A program made the translations under genes and the position numbers. Below are positions 7,808 through 13,904 of a stretch of DNA of 18,908 nucleotides, piece after piece; within the stretch, counting starts at the first letter, position 1; every line of letters starts with the position of its first letter. The notes under the pieces are model-generated. The model was not told the origin of the DNA. It worked only from the letters and a program-made list of their open reading frames with translations, and ran no database searches. The stretch is from JBBRTJ01 sp038244535 (GTDB taxonomy: Bacteria; Actinomycetota; Acidimicrobiia; Acidimicrobiales; Ilumatobacteraceae), in NCBI GenBank assembly GCA_038244535.1, contig JBBRTJ010000072.1, positions 1-18,908 on the forward strand, read 5' to 3'.

Positions 7808-7814
7808 GGCTCAG
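7804..7814. repeat. 11-bp palindrome containing both convergent stop codons
   Basis: CTGAGGCTCAG is a perfect inverted repeat (CTGAG-G-CTCAG). The TGA of the DedA gene (7805-7807) and the TGA of the minus-strand gene (7811-7813) both lie inside it, and the two genes are 3 nt apart. It is too short to be a confident terminator. Confidence 0.5.
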
Positions 7815-8515
7815 TGACGCAGTCGGGTCGAGCACCGCCAACCTCCAGGCCCGAGGGCGTTGATCAGCACGGTCCCTCCCACCCCTGCTTCGCCAAGCGG
7901 GACCGGCACCACGATCATCGCGTCGTCACGCTCGCTACCCCACGGCGTGCGCCAGTCGACGACGCCCCACCAGTGGGCGCGGCGGGCGGGCACCCCATCG
8001 AACAACCAGGGCCCACCCTCGAGCTCGACCACCCCGTGGACCTCACCGGCCTGCTCGTACGCGTCGCCGGTCACCGGGGGCGCGAGCCACGCTGGCGGCT
8101 CGCTCGGCCCCTCGGCGTAGAACTCGAGATCGCAGGCCACCGGCACCGCCTCGCCGTAGCCGGCACCGAGGAGGTCCCCGGGATCGGCGAGGGCCACGGC
8201 CAAGGCCTCGTTGCCCACCGTCCACTGCTCGAACGGTGCCTCGATGATGTGCTCGGCCCACAGCCCCTCGGCCTTCACGAGCAGGGGATCGCTGCGCAAC
8301 GGCACGGCCAGGTCGACGGCGGCCACCAGTGGCTCATCGGCCCGTGCCACCAGCGCCCAGTACCAGCCGAGACGTTGCCCTGGCCGCCGCACGAACGTGG
8401 TCAGCACGCCGGCCGACCCGTCCGGCAGCCAGGCCGCAAACGTCCATCCCTCCTCGAACGAGAGCCCGCCGGCGAGGTGGGGTCCGTCATCGCTGCTGGG
8501 CCGTTGCTCAACCAT
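7811..8515 (-). CDS. conserved-looking protein of unclear function, possible CrtC-like/DUF7064 lipocalin-fold relative
   Basis: I do not firmly recognise this 234-residue protein. It is soluble, acidic and Trp-rich, with no signal peptide and no TM segment. The segment around YEQAGEVHGVVELEG followed by RRAHWWGVVDW resembles the glycine-rich strand plus (R/H)xHxWG-DW pattern of DUF7064/DUF7065 and hydroxyneurosporene-synthase-like proteins. These have a double lipocalin-like fold and occur with lipid or steroid metabolism genes. That is a weak pattern match made by eye. The ATG at 8515 is preferred because it overlaps the RDD gene stop (ATGGTTGA, 8-nt overlap), implying translational coupling; GTG 8533 would add six residues. 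It is the second gene of a two-gene minus-strand operon. Confidence 0.7.
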   Translation of the reverse strand: MVEQRPSSDDGPHLAGGLSFEEGWTFAAWLPDGSAGVLTTFVRRPGQRLGWYWALVARADEPLVAAVDLAVPLRSDPLLVKAEGLWAEHIIEAPFEQWTVGNEALAVALADPGDLLGAGYGEAVPVACDLEFYAEGPSEPPAWLAPPVTGDAYEQAGEVHGVVELEGGPWLFDGVPARRAHWWGVVDWRTPWGSERDDAMIVVPVPLGEAGVGGTVLINALGPGGWRCSTRLRH

Positions 8516-9023
8516 CGTCGGACCGGGAACCACGCGGTGGCGACGGCTGCTCGACGCGGTGGTCGATCACCACGGTGCCGGCGATCAGGTCGGCGACGCT
8601 GCGGCGCGAACGGTTCGTGAACAGCGCCATGCCGGCCAGCACGTAGAGGGGCAGCCCGATCGTGGGCGCCAGCACCGCCGCGCCGAGCGGCAGCCACCGC
8701 CCGAACGCCCGAACGACGCCCGGCACCCGTGCGTCCTCGATGCGTACGACCTGCATCCCGAGCATGGCCTTGCCCAGCGTGCGCCCCCACACCGCCACCG
8801 GCACGAGCTCGAGCACGACTGACATCAGCACCACGACGAGCACGAGGCGCGCCTCGCGAGCACTGAAGGCATCAGCGAGGTTGCCCCCGCCTTTGCCGAA
8901 CAGCCGGCTGATGAGCTCGGACTCGACCAGCACCGCTCCGTAGAACAGCAGGGCAAGATCGAACACCCGAGCCAGCACGCGGGGACCACGGATCGCGAGC
9001 GGACCAGGGGGTAGGTCGCGCAT
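8508..9023 (-). CDS. RDD family membrane protein
   Basis: 171 residues with three hydrophobic stretches. The first TM begins with the family motif RVLARVFD (Arg, Arg and Asp spaced as in RDD proteins). A GRTLGKAMLGMQVV loop follows, and the last part has RSVADLIAGTVVID with the conserved Asp. RDD proteins are poorly understood small membrane proteins; some have been linked to ion transport or stress tolerance. The ATG at 9023 has TAGTCT 8 nt upstream, so transcription probably starts at or next to the ATG (leaderless). It overlaps the next gene on the minus strand by 8 nt. Its start codon also overlaps the first ATG (9022) of the divergent SCP2-like gene, an argument for a later start of that gene. 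Confidence 0.9.
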   Translation of the reverse strand: MRDLPPGPLAIRGPRVLARVFDLALLFYGAVLVESELISRLFGKGGGNLADAFSAREARLVLVVVLMSVVLELVPVAVWGRTLGKAMLGMQVVRIEDARVPGVVRAFGRWLPLGAAVLAPTIGLPLYVLAGMALFTNRSRRSVADLIAGTVVIDHRVEQPSPPRGSRSDDG

Positions 9024-9447
9024 GGTGGGGCAGACTACCGAGGTGGCCCGCTACCTCAGCCTGGACTGGATCGACGACCTCAGGGTGACCGCCCTTGCTC
9101 ACGGACCATTGATCGAGGCTGCGGCCGGCCGGGCGATCACCGTCACCCAACTGGTGACCGGGTGCCCCGAGGGCGACGTGAGCTACCACGTCGTCGTGGC
9201 CGATGGGACGATCGAGGTCGGCCCGGGACCGCTGGAGCTCTCCGACGTGCGGTTCGTGCAGGACCACGAGACGGCGGTGGCCGTAGCCACCGGCACGCTC
9301 AACGCTCAGGACGCCTTCATCAACGGGCGGCTGCGCATCACCGGTGACCTCGACCGCCTCGTCGCCTGCCAGCCGGTGTTCGCCGCGCTCGACGCCGTGT
9401 TCCACGACGTGCGCGAGCGCACGGACTACGGCACCGTCGAGGGCTAG
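9022..9447 (+). CDS. SCP2-like (sterol carrier protein 2 fold) small protein
   Basis: 141 residues from ATG 9022, or 134 from GTG 9043. The C-terminal half shows the SCP2 pattern: LSDVRFVQDHETAVAVATG, then NAQDAFINGRLRITGDLDRLVACQPVF, equivalent to the strand, helix and G-D-x-x-x-L ending of SCP2 domains. The family binds hydrophobic ligands such as fatty acyl chains or sterols; bacterial stand-alone members are mostly uncharacterised. The conserved part begins at ARYLSLDW, directly after GTG 9043. The 9022 ATG overlaps the divergent RDD start. For both reasons the later GTG may be the real start. The stop is 2 nt before the DNA glycosylase start, so the two are co-transcribed even though no functional link is obvious. 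Confidence 0.82.
   Translation: MVGQTTEVARYLSLDWIDDLRVTALAHGPLIEAAAGRAITVTQLVTGCPEGDVSYHVVVADGTIEVGPGPLELSDVRFVQDHETAVAVATGTLNAQDAFINGRLRITGDLDRLVACQPVFAALDAVFHDVRERTDYGTVEG
9032..9037 (-). promoter_or_regulatory. leaderless-type -10 box (TAGTCT) for the RDD gene
   Basis: On the minus strand TAGTCT matches TANNNT and is followed by 8 nt (GCCCCACC) and then the ATG of the RDD gene. This puts the expected +1 at or beside the start codon, the usual layout of leaderless actinobacterial promoters. It lies inside or just upstream of the divergent SCP2-like coding region. Confidence 0.55.
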
Positions 9448-9449
9448 CG

Positions 9450-10289
9450 GTGCCCGAGCTCCCCGAGGTCCAGGCCCACGCGGAGCGACTCACCGAGCGC
9501 TACGGCGGCGCGGTGCTGTCGACCTTCCGCCCGCTCACCTTCACAGCCATGAAGACCGCCGTGCCATCGCCGTCGCTCGCCGTCGACCACCCGCTGCGAG
9601 CGGTCGGCCACCGAGGCAAGTACCTGCTCGCCGACTTCGGCGAGCTGACGTTCGTCGTGCACCTGATGCAGGGCGGCCGGCTGAAGGAGGATCCCAAGCA
9701 GGCGCCGAAGCCCCGCGGCGGTCAGGCCCGCTGGACGTTCGGCGACGGTCGGGCTTGGCTGCTCACCGAAGCCGGCACCGAGCGCAAGGCCGGCGTGTGG
9801 TGCACGCTGACCGACGGTGCTCTTGGACGCTCGCCCCTCGACGACCTGGGGCCTGAGGCGATGGAGATCACTGCTGCCCACCTGGCCGAGCGCTTTGCCG
9901 CCCGCAACATGCGCCTGCACGGGTTCCTGCGCAACCAGGGCTGCGTCGCCGGGCTGGGCCGCCTCCTGGCCAATGAGGTGTGCCACCGAGCCAAGCTGTC
10001 GCCGTTCGCCATGACGGGCAAGCTCGGCCCGGTCGGGGCCGAGGCAGTGGTGGCCGCCATCCACCACTGCGTCGACGAGGGCCTCGCCTACGAGCGCACA
10101 CGGGACGACATGAGCTCGTCGGCCGATCGTCCCGCAGCGATGCACCATCGCACGGGGCAACCGTGCCCTGACTGCGGCAACCCGGTTCGTGAGGTGGTCT
10201 ACAGCGGCTACACCGTCAACTACTGCGCCACCTGCCAGACCGGTGGCAAGGTGCTGGCCGACAACACGACCAGCAAGTTCCTGAAGTAG
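9450..10289 (+). CDS. Fpg/Nei family DNA glycosylase/AP lyase, atypical DNA-contact residues
   Basis: Base-excision repair enzyme of the formamidopyrimidine/endonuclease VIII family, 279 residues. The GTG at 9450 gives the required MPELPEVQ start, with Pro2 as the nucleophile and Glu3. Lys57 (RGKYLL) matches the essential Fpg lysine, and HLMQGGRL at 71-78 matches the intercalation loop. The helix-two-turn-helix is at 160-186, and a zinc finger has Cys239, Cys242, Cys259 and Cys262 (CX2C-X16-CX2C). Two usually fixed residues differ. The GxGN asparagine of the H2TH is Arg171 (GLGR). The zinc-finger arginine five residues before the third Cys is Tyr254. An active glycosylase is likely, but its lesion preference may differ from Fpg. 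It sits 2 nt after the SCP2-like gene and 15 nt before the phosphorylase gene. Confidence 0.93.
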   Translation: MPELPEVQAHAERLTERYGGAVLSTFRPLTFTAMKTAVPSPSLAVDHPLRAVGHRGKYLLADFGELTFVVHLMQGGRLKEDPKQAPKPRGGQARWTFGDGRAWLLTEAGTERKAGVWCTLTDGALGRSPLDDLGPEAMEITAAHLAERFAARNMRLHGFLRNQGCVAGLGRLLANEVCHRAKLSPFAMTGKLGPVGAEAVVAAIHHCVDEGLAYERTRDDMSSSADRPAAMHHRTGQPCPDCGNPVREVVYSGYTVNYCATCQTGGKVLADNTTSKFLK

Positions 10290-10304
10290 CCGAGGGGCGT
10301 AACG

Positions 10305-11018
10305 ATGCCGATCCACCTGCGAGCAGAACCCGGAGACTACGCCGACGGTGTGCTGTGCCCGGGCGATCCCCGGCGGGCCGAGTACCTGGCCCACACGCTG
10401 CTCACCGACGCCCGCCTCGTCAACGACGAGCGCGGCCTGCTCGGCTTCACCGGCACCTTCGACGGTCAGCCGCTGTCCGTGCAGACCAGCGGCATGGGCG
10501 CCCCCAGCGCGTCGATCGTCTACGAAGAGCTGATCCAGCTCGGGGCCAAGCGGCTCATCCGCGTCGGAACCGCTGGTGCCCTCCAACCGGGCATGGCCAT
10601 GGCCGACCTGATCATCGCCATCTCGGCCACGCCGTCCGATCAGACCGCGATCACCTACACCGGAGGCGAGCCCCACGCGCCCACGGCTGACTGGCGCCTC
10701 GCCGAGCGGGCGGTGGCCGAGGCTCGCGCCAGGGGCATCGCCTTCCACGTCGGGCCTGTCGTCACCAGCGACGTCTTCTACGACCCCGATCGCGGTCGAG
10801 TGCAGCGGTGGGCCAGCCGCGGCCACCTCGGCGTCGAGATGGAGGCGGCCGCACTGTTCACCATCGCCGCCATTCGGGGGGTGTCGGCGCTGGCGCTGAT
10901 GACCGTGAGCGACACCCTCTACGGTGGCCAGATCCTCCGCATCTCTGATGAGGAGCTCAAGACCGGGGTCGACACGATGATGGCGGTGGCTGCCACCGTC
11001 GCCGTCGCCCCGCTGTAG
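10305..11018 (+). CDS. deoD: DeoD-type purine nucleoside phosphorylase
   Basis: Purine salvage enzyme that cleaves (deoxy)nucleosides with phosphate to free base and (deoxy)ribose 1-phosphate. The 237 residues match the hexameric DeoD length of about 235-240. Motifs in order are HLRAEPGDYADGVLCPGDPRRAEYLA (the GDPxRA phosphate site, near residues 20-25), GLLGFTGTFDG, the GMGAPSASIVYEEL catalytic segment, IRVGTAGAL, VTSDVFY, and GVEMEAAALF (ribose-binding Glu-Met-Glu). TVSDTL follows, with the Asp that contacts the purine. The start is ATG 10305, preceded by CGAGGGG as ribosome binding site. It follows the glycosylase gene by 15 nt. The family also includes uridine phosphorylases, but the DeoD-like N-terminus and EMEAA context favour purines. 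Confidence 0.92.
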   Translation: MPIHLRAEPGDYADGVLCPGDPRRAEYLAHTLLTDARLVNDERGLLGFTGTFDGQPLSVQTSGMGAPSASIVYEELIQLGAKRLIRVGTAGALQPGMAMADLIIAISATPSDQTAITYTGGEPHAPTADWRLAERAVAEARARGIAFHVGPVVTSDVFYDPDRGRVQRWASRGHLGVEMEAAALFTIAAIRGVSALALMTVSDTLYGGQILRISDEELKTGVDTMMAVAATVAVAPL

Positions 11019-11063
11019 TCAGCACCAGCACCACACATCAGGCCGACGTACGGGGGATCAGAG

Positions 11064-11717
11064 ATGGACTTGCAGGTCATCGGTGCGGGCTTCGGCCGCA
11101 CCGGCACGATGTCGCTCAAGGCTGCGCTCGAGCAGCTCGGGTTCGACCCCTGCTACCACATGATCGAGACCTGGGGGAGGGCCGGTCACGACGTCGCATG
11201 GCAGGACGCCCTCGACGGGCGGCCCGTCGACTGGGACGCGCTGTTCGACGGCTTCCGGGCCACCGTCGACTGGCCCGCGTGCACCTTCTGGGACCTGCTG
11301 CTCGAGCGCAACCCCGGCGCCAAGGTGCTCCTCAGTCGGCGCGATCCCGAGGCCTGGTACCGGAGCATCACCAGCACCATCATCCCGGCGCTCCAGCACG
11401 TGCCGGCGCCGGACGACCCGGGATACACCCACCGGATGATGACCCGATCCCTGCTGTTCGAGCGCACCTTTGGTGACGACCTGTCAAAGGAGCACCTGCT
11501 GGCCACCCTGGCCGCTCACGAGGCCGACGTGATCGCCCGCTGCCCGGCCGACAAGCTGCTCGTGTTCGACGTGGCCGAGGGCTGGGAGCCGCTGTGCGCG
11601 TTCCTCGGGGTGCGCAGGCCCGATGGCGAGTTCCCCCGATCGAACTCCACCGAGGAGTTCAACGCCCGGGTCGAAGCCGGTAAGACCGCCCGGGAGCAGG
11701 GCGACGCCAGCTCCTAG
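11064..11717 (+). CDS. P-loop sulfotransferase-family protein (Sulfotransfer_4-like)
   Basis: 217 residues opening with GAGFGRTGTMSLKAALEQLGF at 7-27. This is the 5'-phosphosulfate-binding P-loop seen in the sulfotransferase group that includes PF17784, and is followed by the typical CYHM. The VLLSRRDPEAWYRSI segment (about 91-105) corresponds to the 3'-phosphate-binding region with conserved Arg and Ser. WEPLCAFLGV near residue 175 is the usual C-terminal signature. The expected reaction is transfer of sulfate from PAPS to a hydroxyl acceptor, but many members of this group have no known substrate. There is no signal peptide. A 45-nt gap separates it from the phosphorylase gene; GGGGGA at 11053-11058 is the likely ribosome binding site. 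It is the last gene before the repeat array and converges with mdh. Confidence 0.9.
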   Translation: MDLQVIGAGFGRTGTMSLKAALEQLGFDPCYHMIETWGRAGHDVAWQDALDGRPVDWDALFDGFRATVDWPACTFWDLLLERNPGAKVLLSRRDPEAWYRSITSTIIPALQHVPAPDDPGYTHRMMTRSLLFERTFGDDLSKEHLLATLAAHEADVIARCPADKLLVFDVAEGWEPLCAFLGVRRPDGEFPRSNSTEEFNARVEAGKTAREQGDASS

Positions 11718-11724
11718 TGGCACC

Positions 11725-11870
11725 TCCACCCTTTGACCGTCAGATTCCCCGCCAGGCGGGGAAATCCACCCTTTAACCGTCAGATTCCCCGCCAGGCGGG
11801 GAAATCCACCCTTTAACCGTCAGATTCCCCGCCAGGCGGGGACTTCCACCCTTTAACCGTCAGATTCCCC
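11725..11870. repeat. tandem array of four 40-bp units, three with a perfect GC-rich palindrome
   Basis: Units begin with TCCACCCTTT at 11725, 11765, 11805 and 11845, an exact 40-bp period. The first three are complete. The fourth stops matching after 11870. Each full unit reads TCCACCCTTTAACCGTCAGA followed by TT, then the perfect palindrome CCCCGCC-A-GGCGGGG (11747-11761, 11787-11801, 11827-11841), then AAA or ACT. Differences are minimal: G for A at one position of unit 1, and the last two bases of unit 3. As RNA each palindrome folds into a 6-7 bp GC stem, and flanking GATT/AAATC nearly extends it. There are no spacers, so it is not CRISPR. It fills most of the 185-bp gap between the convergent sulfotransferase and malate dehydrogenase genes. 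Confidence 0.95.
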
Positions 11871-11882
11871 TCGGGGCGGCGG

Positions 11883-11895
11883 CCTCGGGCCGAGG
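11883..11895 (-). terminator. hairpin after mdh
   Basis: CCTCGGGCCGAGG is a perfect inverted repeat 7 nt beyond the mdh stop codon (TGA at 11905-11903 on the minus strand). There is no U tract, which is common for high-GC actinobacterial terminators. The adjacent repeat palindromes would back it up for transcripts from either side. Confidence 0.5.
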
Positions 11896-11902
11896 AAGTC
11901 GG

Positions 11903-12895
11903 TCAGATCAGGCCGAGGTCGCGGACGGCGTTGCGCTCGTCGGCCAGCTCGGCCGCCGTGGCGTCGATCTTGCCGCGGCTGTACGCGTCGATGTCGAGGC
12001 CCTCCACGATCGACCACTCGCCGCCTGCGCACGTGCACGGGAACGACGAGATGAGACCCTCGGGCACGCCGTAGCTGCCGTCGCTGACCACGGCCATCGA
12101 CACCCAGTCGCCGGCGGGCGTACCGAGCGCCCACGAGCGGACGTGGTCGATCGCGGCATTGGCAGCCGATGCCGCCGACGACGAGCCTCGCGCTTCGATG
12201 ACGGCGGCGCCCCGCTTGGCCACCGTGGGAAGGAACGTGCCGTCGAGCCAGGCCTGGTCGCCCACGGCCTCGGCCGCAGTGCGCCCGTCGACCTCGCAGT
12301 GGAACAGGTCGGGGTACTGGGTGGTCGAGTGGTTGCCCCAGATCGTCATCTTCTTGATCGAGCTGACCGGCACCGACAGCTTCTGCGCGAGCTGCGAGAT
12401 GGCGCGGTTGTGGTCGAGCCGGGTCATGGCCGTGAAGCGACGGGGGTCGAGGTCGGGCGCGTTCTGCTGCGCGATGAGCGAGTTGGTGTTGGCCGGGTTG
12501 CCGACCACGAGCACCTTGACGTCGCGCTTGGCGCTGCGCGACAGCGCCTTGCCCTGGGGCTGGAAGATGCCGCCGTTGGCGGTCAGCAGGTCGCTGCGCT
12601 CCATGCCGGCTTTGCGGGGCATGGCCCCCACGAGCATGGCCACCTCGGCATCGCCGAAGGCCAGGTCGGCGTCGTCGGTGCGCACGATGCCGGCGAGCAG
12701 CGGGAAGGCGCAGTCGTCGAGCTCCATCGCCACGCCTTCGAGCGCCTTGAGCGCCGGCGTGATCTCGAGGAGCTGGAGGATGACCGGCTGGTCGGGGCCG
12801 AGCATGGCTCCGGAGGCGATGCGGAACAGGAGGCTGTAGCCGATCTGGCCGGCGGCCCCGGTGACGGCGACGCGGACAGGCGAGGGGGAGGACAT
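11903..12895 (-). CDS. mdh: malate dehydrogenase (NAD-dependent, TCA cycle)
   Basis: Oxidises malate to oxaloacetate in the TCA cycle; cytoplasmic, 330 residues, the length of the cytosolic-type bacterial MDH group. NAD-binding TGAAGQIGYSLL is at 12-23 and LLEI ends beta2. The mobile loop PRKAGMERSDLL carries the two substrate arginines. VVGNPANTN, the catalytic Asp in RLDHNRA, and the catalytic His in IWGNHSTTQYPD follow. SMAVVSDGSYGVPEGLISSFP near the C-terminus is also diagnostic. The start is ATG 12895, with TACAGT 7 nt upstream and no ribosome binding site needed if the transcript is leaderless. It is transcribed alone, divergent from the ABC exporter and convergent with the sulfotransferase gene. 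Confidence 0.97.
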   Translation of the reverse strand: MSSPSPVRVAVTGAAGQIGYSLLFRIASGAMLGPDQPVILQLLEITPALKALEGVAMELDDCAFPLLAGIVRTDDADLAFGDAEVAMLVGAMPRKAGMERSDLLTANGGIFQPQGKALSRSAKRDVKVLVVGNPANTNSLIAQQNAPDLDPRRFTAMTRLDHNRAISQLAQKLSVPVSSIKKMTIWGNHSTTQYPDLFHCEVDGRTAAEAVGDQAWLDGTFLPTVAKRGAAVIEARGSSSAASAANAAIDHVRSWALGTPAGDWVSMAVVSDGSYGVPEGLISSFPCTCAGGEWSIVEGLDIDAYSRGKIDATAAELADERNAVRDLGLI

Positions 12896-12902
12896 GCAGC
12901 GA

Positions 12903-12908
12903 ACTGTA
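12903..12908 (-). promoter_or_regulatory. leaderless-type -10 box (TACAGT) for mdh
   Basis: Minus-strand TACAGT matches TANNNT and is followed by TCGCTGC (7 nt) and the mdh ATG, so +1 falls at the start codon. The same hexamer serves the divergent exporter gene. No clear -35 hexamer was found. Confidence 0.65.
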
Positions 12909-12961
12909 GCGACGGGCCTCCACCTGCCGAAACGGCCGGCCCGGGGCGCGCACCCCCTGGG

Positions 12962-12967
12962 TACAGT
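12962..12967 (+). promoter_or_regulatory. leaderless-type -10 box (TACAGT) for the ABC exporter operon
   Basis: TACAGT is followed by CGAGCC (6 nt) and the ATG at 12974, giving a predicted transcript that starts at or next to the start codon. There is no Shine-Dalgarno sequence in the 6-nt spacer, which agrees with leaderless initiation and supports 12974 as the start. Confidence 0.65.
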
Positions 12968-12973
12968 CGAGCC

Positions 12974-13903
12974 ATGCCGGGGGAAGCACTCATAGCGGCG
13001 CGCTCGCTCACCAAGCGCTTCGGCTCCTTCACGGCCGTCGACGGGATCGACTTCGAGGTCGCCCCTGGCGAAGCCTTCGGGTTCCTCGGGCCGAACGGCG
13101 CCGGCAAGAGCAGCACCATGAAGATGATCGGTTGCGTGTCACCGCCGACCTCGGGCTCACTCACCATCCTCAGCCTCGATCCGGTGCACGACGGCTCGCG
13201 GATCCGGGGCCGGCTCGGTGTCGTGCCGCAAGAGGACAACCTCGACCTCGAGCTGACGGTGCGCGAGAACCTCCTCATCTACGGGCGCTACTTCGACCTG
13301 CCCCGCTCGGTCGTGCGCGAGCGGGCCGACGAGTTGCTCGACTTCGTGCAGCTGTCCGAGCGGGCCAACGACAAGGTCGATGCCCTGTCTGGTGGGATGA
13401 AGCGGCGCCTCACGATCGCGCGGGCGCTCATCAACGAGCCCGACATCGTGCTGCTCGACGAGCCCACCACCGGGCTCGACCCCCAGGCCCGTCACGTGCT
13501 GTGGGATCGCCTGTACCGCCTCAAGCAGCGCGGCGTCACCCTGGTCCTCACCACCCACTACATGGACGAAGCCGAGCAGCTCTGCGACCGGCTGGTGGTG
13601 ATGGACGGCGGCCACATCGTGGCGGAGGGCTCACCCCGCCAGCTGATCGAGGCGCACACCAGCCGCGAGGTGCTCGAGCTGCGCTTCGGCATCGACGAGC
13701 ACTCGGTGACGGCCGACAAGCTGGCCGACCTCGCCGACCGGATGGAGGTGCTGCCCGACCGGATCCTGCTGTCCACGCCCGACGGCGAGGCGGCGCTGGC
13801 CGCCGTCCACCAGCGGGGCCTCGTGCCCGAGAGCTCGCTCGTGCGCCGCAGCACGCTCGAGGACGTCTTCTTGCGCCTCACCGGGCGACGGCTGGTCGAC
13901 TGA
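12974..13903 (+). CDS. ABC-2 type exporter, ATP-binding subunit (NodI/DrrA-like)
   Basis: Soluble ATPase subunit that binds the two following permeases at the cytoplasmic membrane face. From ATG 12974 it has 309 residues. Walker A GPNGAGKSS is at 39-47, Q-loop Gln86, signature LSGGM at 138-142, Walker B IVLLDEPTTGLDP at 158-170 with catalytic Glu163, and H-loop His195. The 80-residue C-terminal extension ending in STLEDVFLRLTGR is typical of the DrrA/NodI/CcmA group that exports drugs, lipids or glycolipids. The frame stays open far upstream, but that extension lies antisense to mdh and is not family-like. Upstream TACAGT suggests a leaderless transcript. The permease starts one base after the stop, so the subunits form one operon. 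Confidence 0.95.
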   Translation: MPGEALIAARSLTKRFGSFTAVDGIDFEVAPGEAFGFLGPNGAGKSSTMKMIGCVSPPTSGSLTILSLDPVHDGSRIRGRLGVVPQEDNLDLELTVRENLLIYGRYFDLPRSVVRERADELLDFVQLSERANDKVDALSGGMKRRLTIARALINEPDIVLLDEPTTGLDPQARHVLWDRLYRLKQRGVTLVLTTHYMDEAEQLCDRLVVMDGGHIVAEGSPRQLIEAHTSREVLELRFGIDEHSVTADKLADLADRMEVLPDRILLSTPDGEAALAAVHQRGLVPESSLVRRSTLEDVFLRLTGRRLVD

Positions 13904-13904
13904 G

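Noticed and set aside
9444..10826. 460-codon minus-strand frame across the DNA glycosylase and phosphorylase genes
   Set aside because: It spans two well-supported genes and their boundary, and its composition is of codon-bias shadow type with no motif.
11725..11870. CRISPR array
   Set aside because: The 40-bp units are directly abutting, with no unique spacers and no cas genes nearby.
12143..12973. 277-codon upstream extension of the ABC ATPase frame
   Set aside because: It lies antisense to mdh, is Arg/Gly/Val-rich and ATPases do not have such an extension. ATG 12974 with TACAGT before it explains the start.
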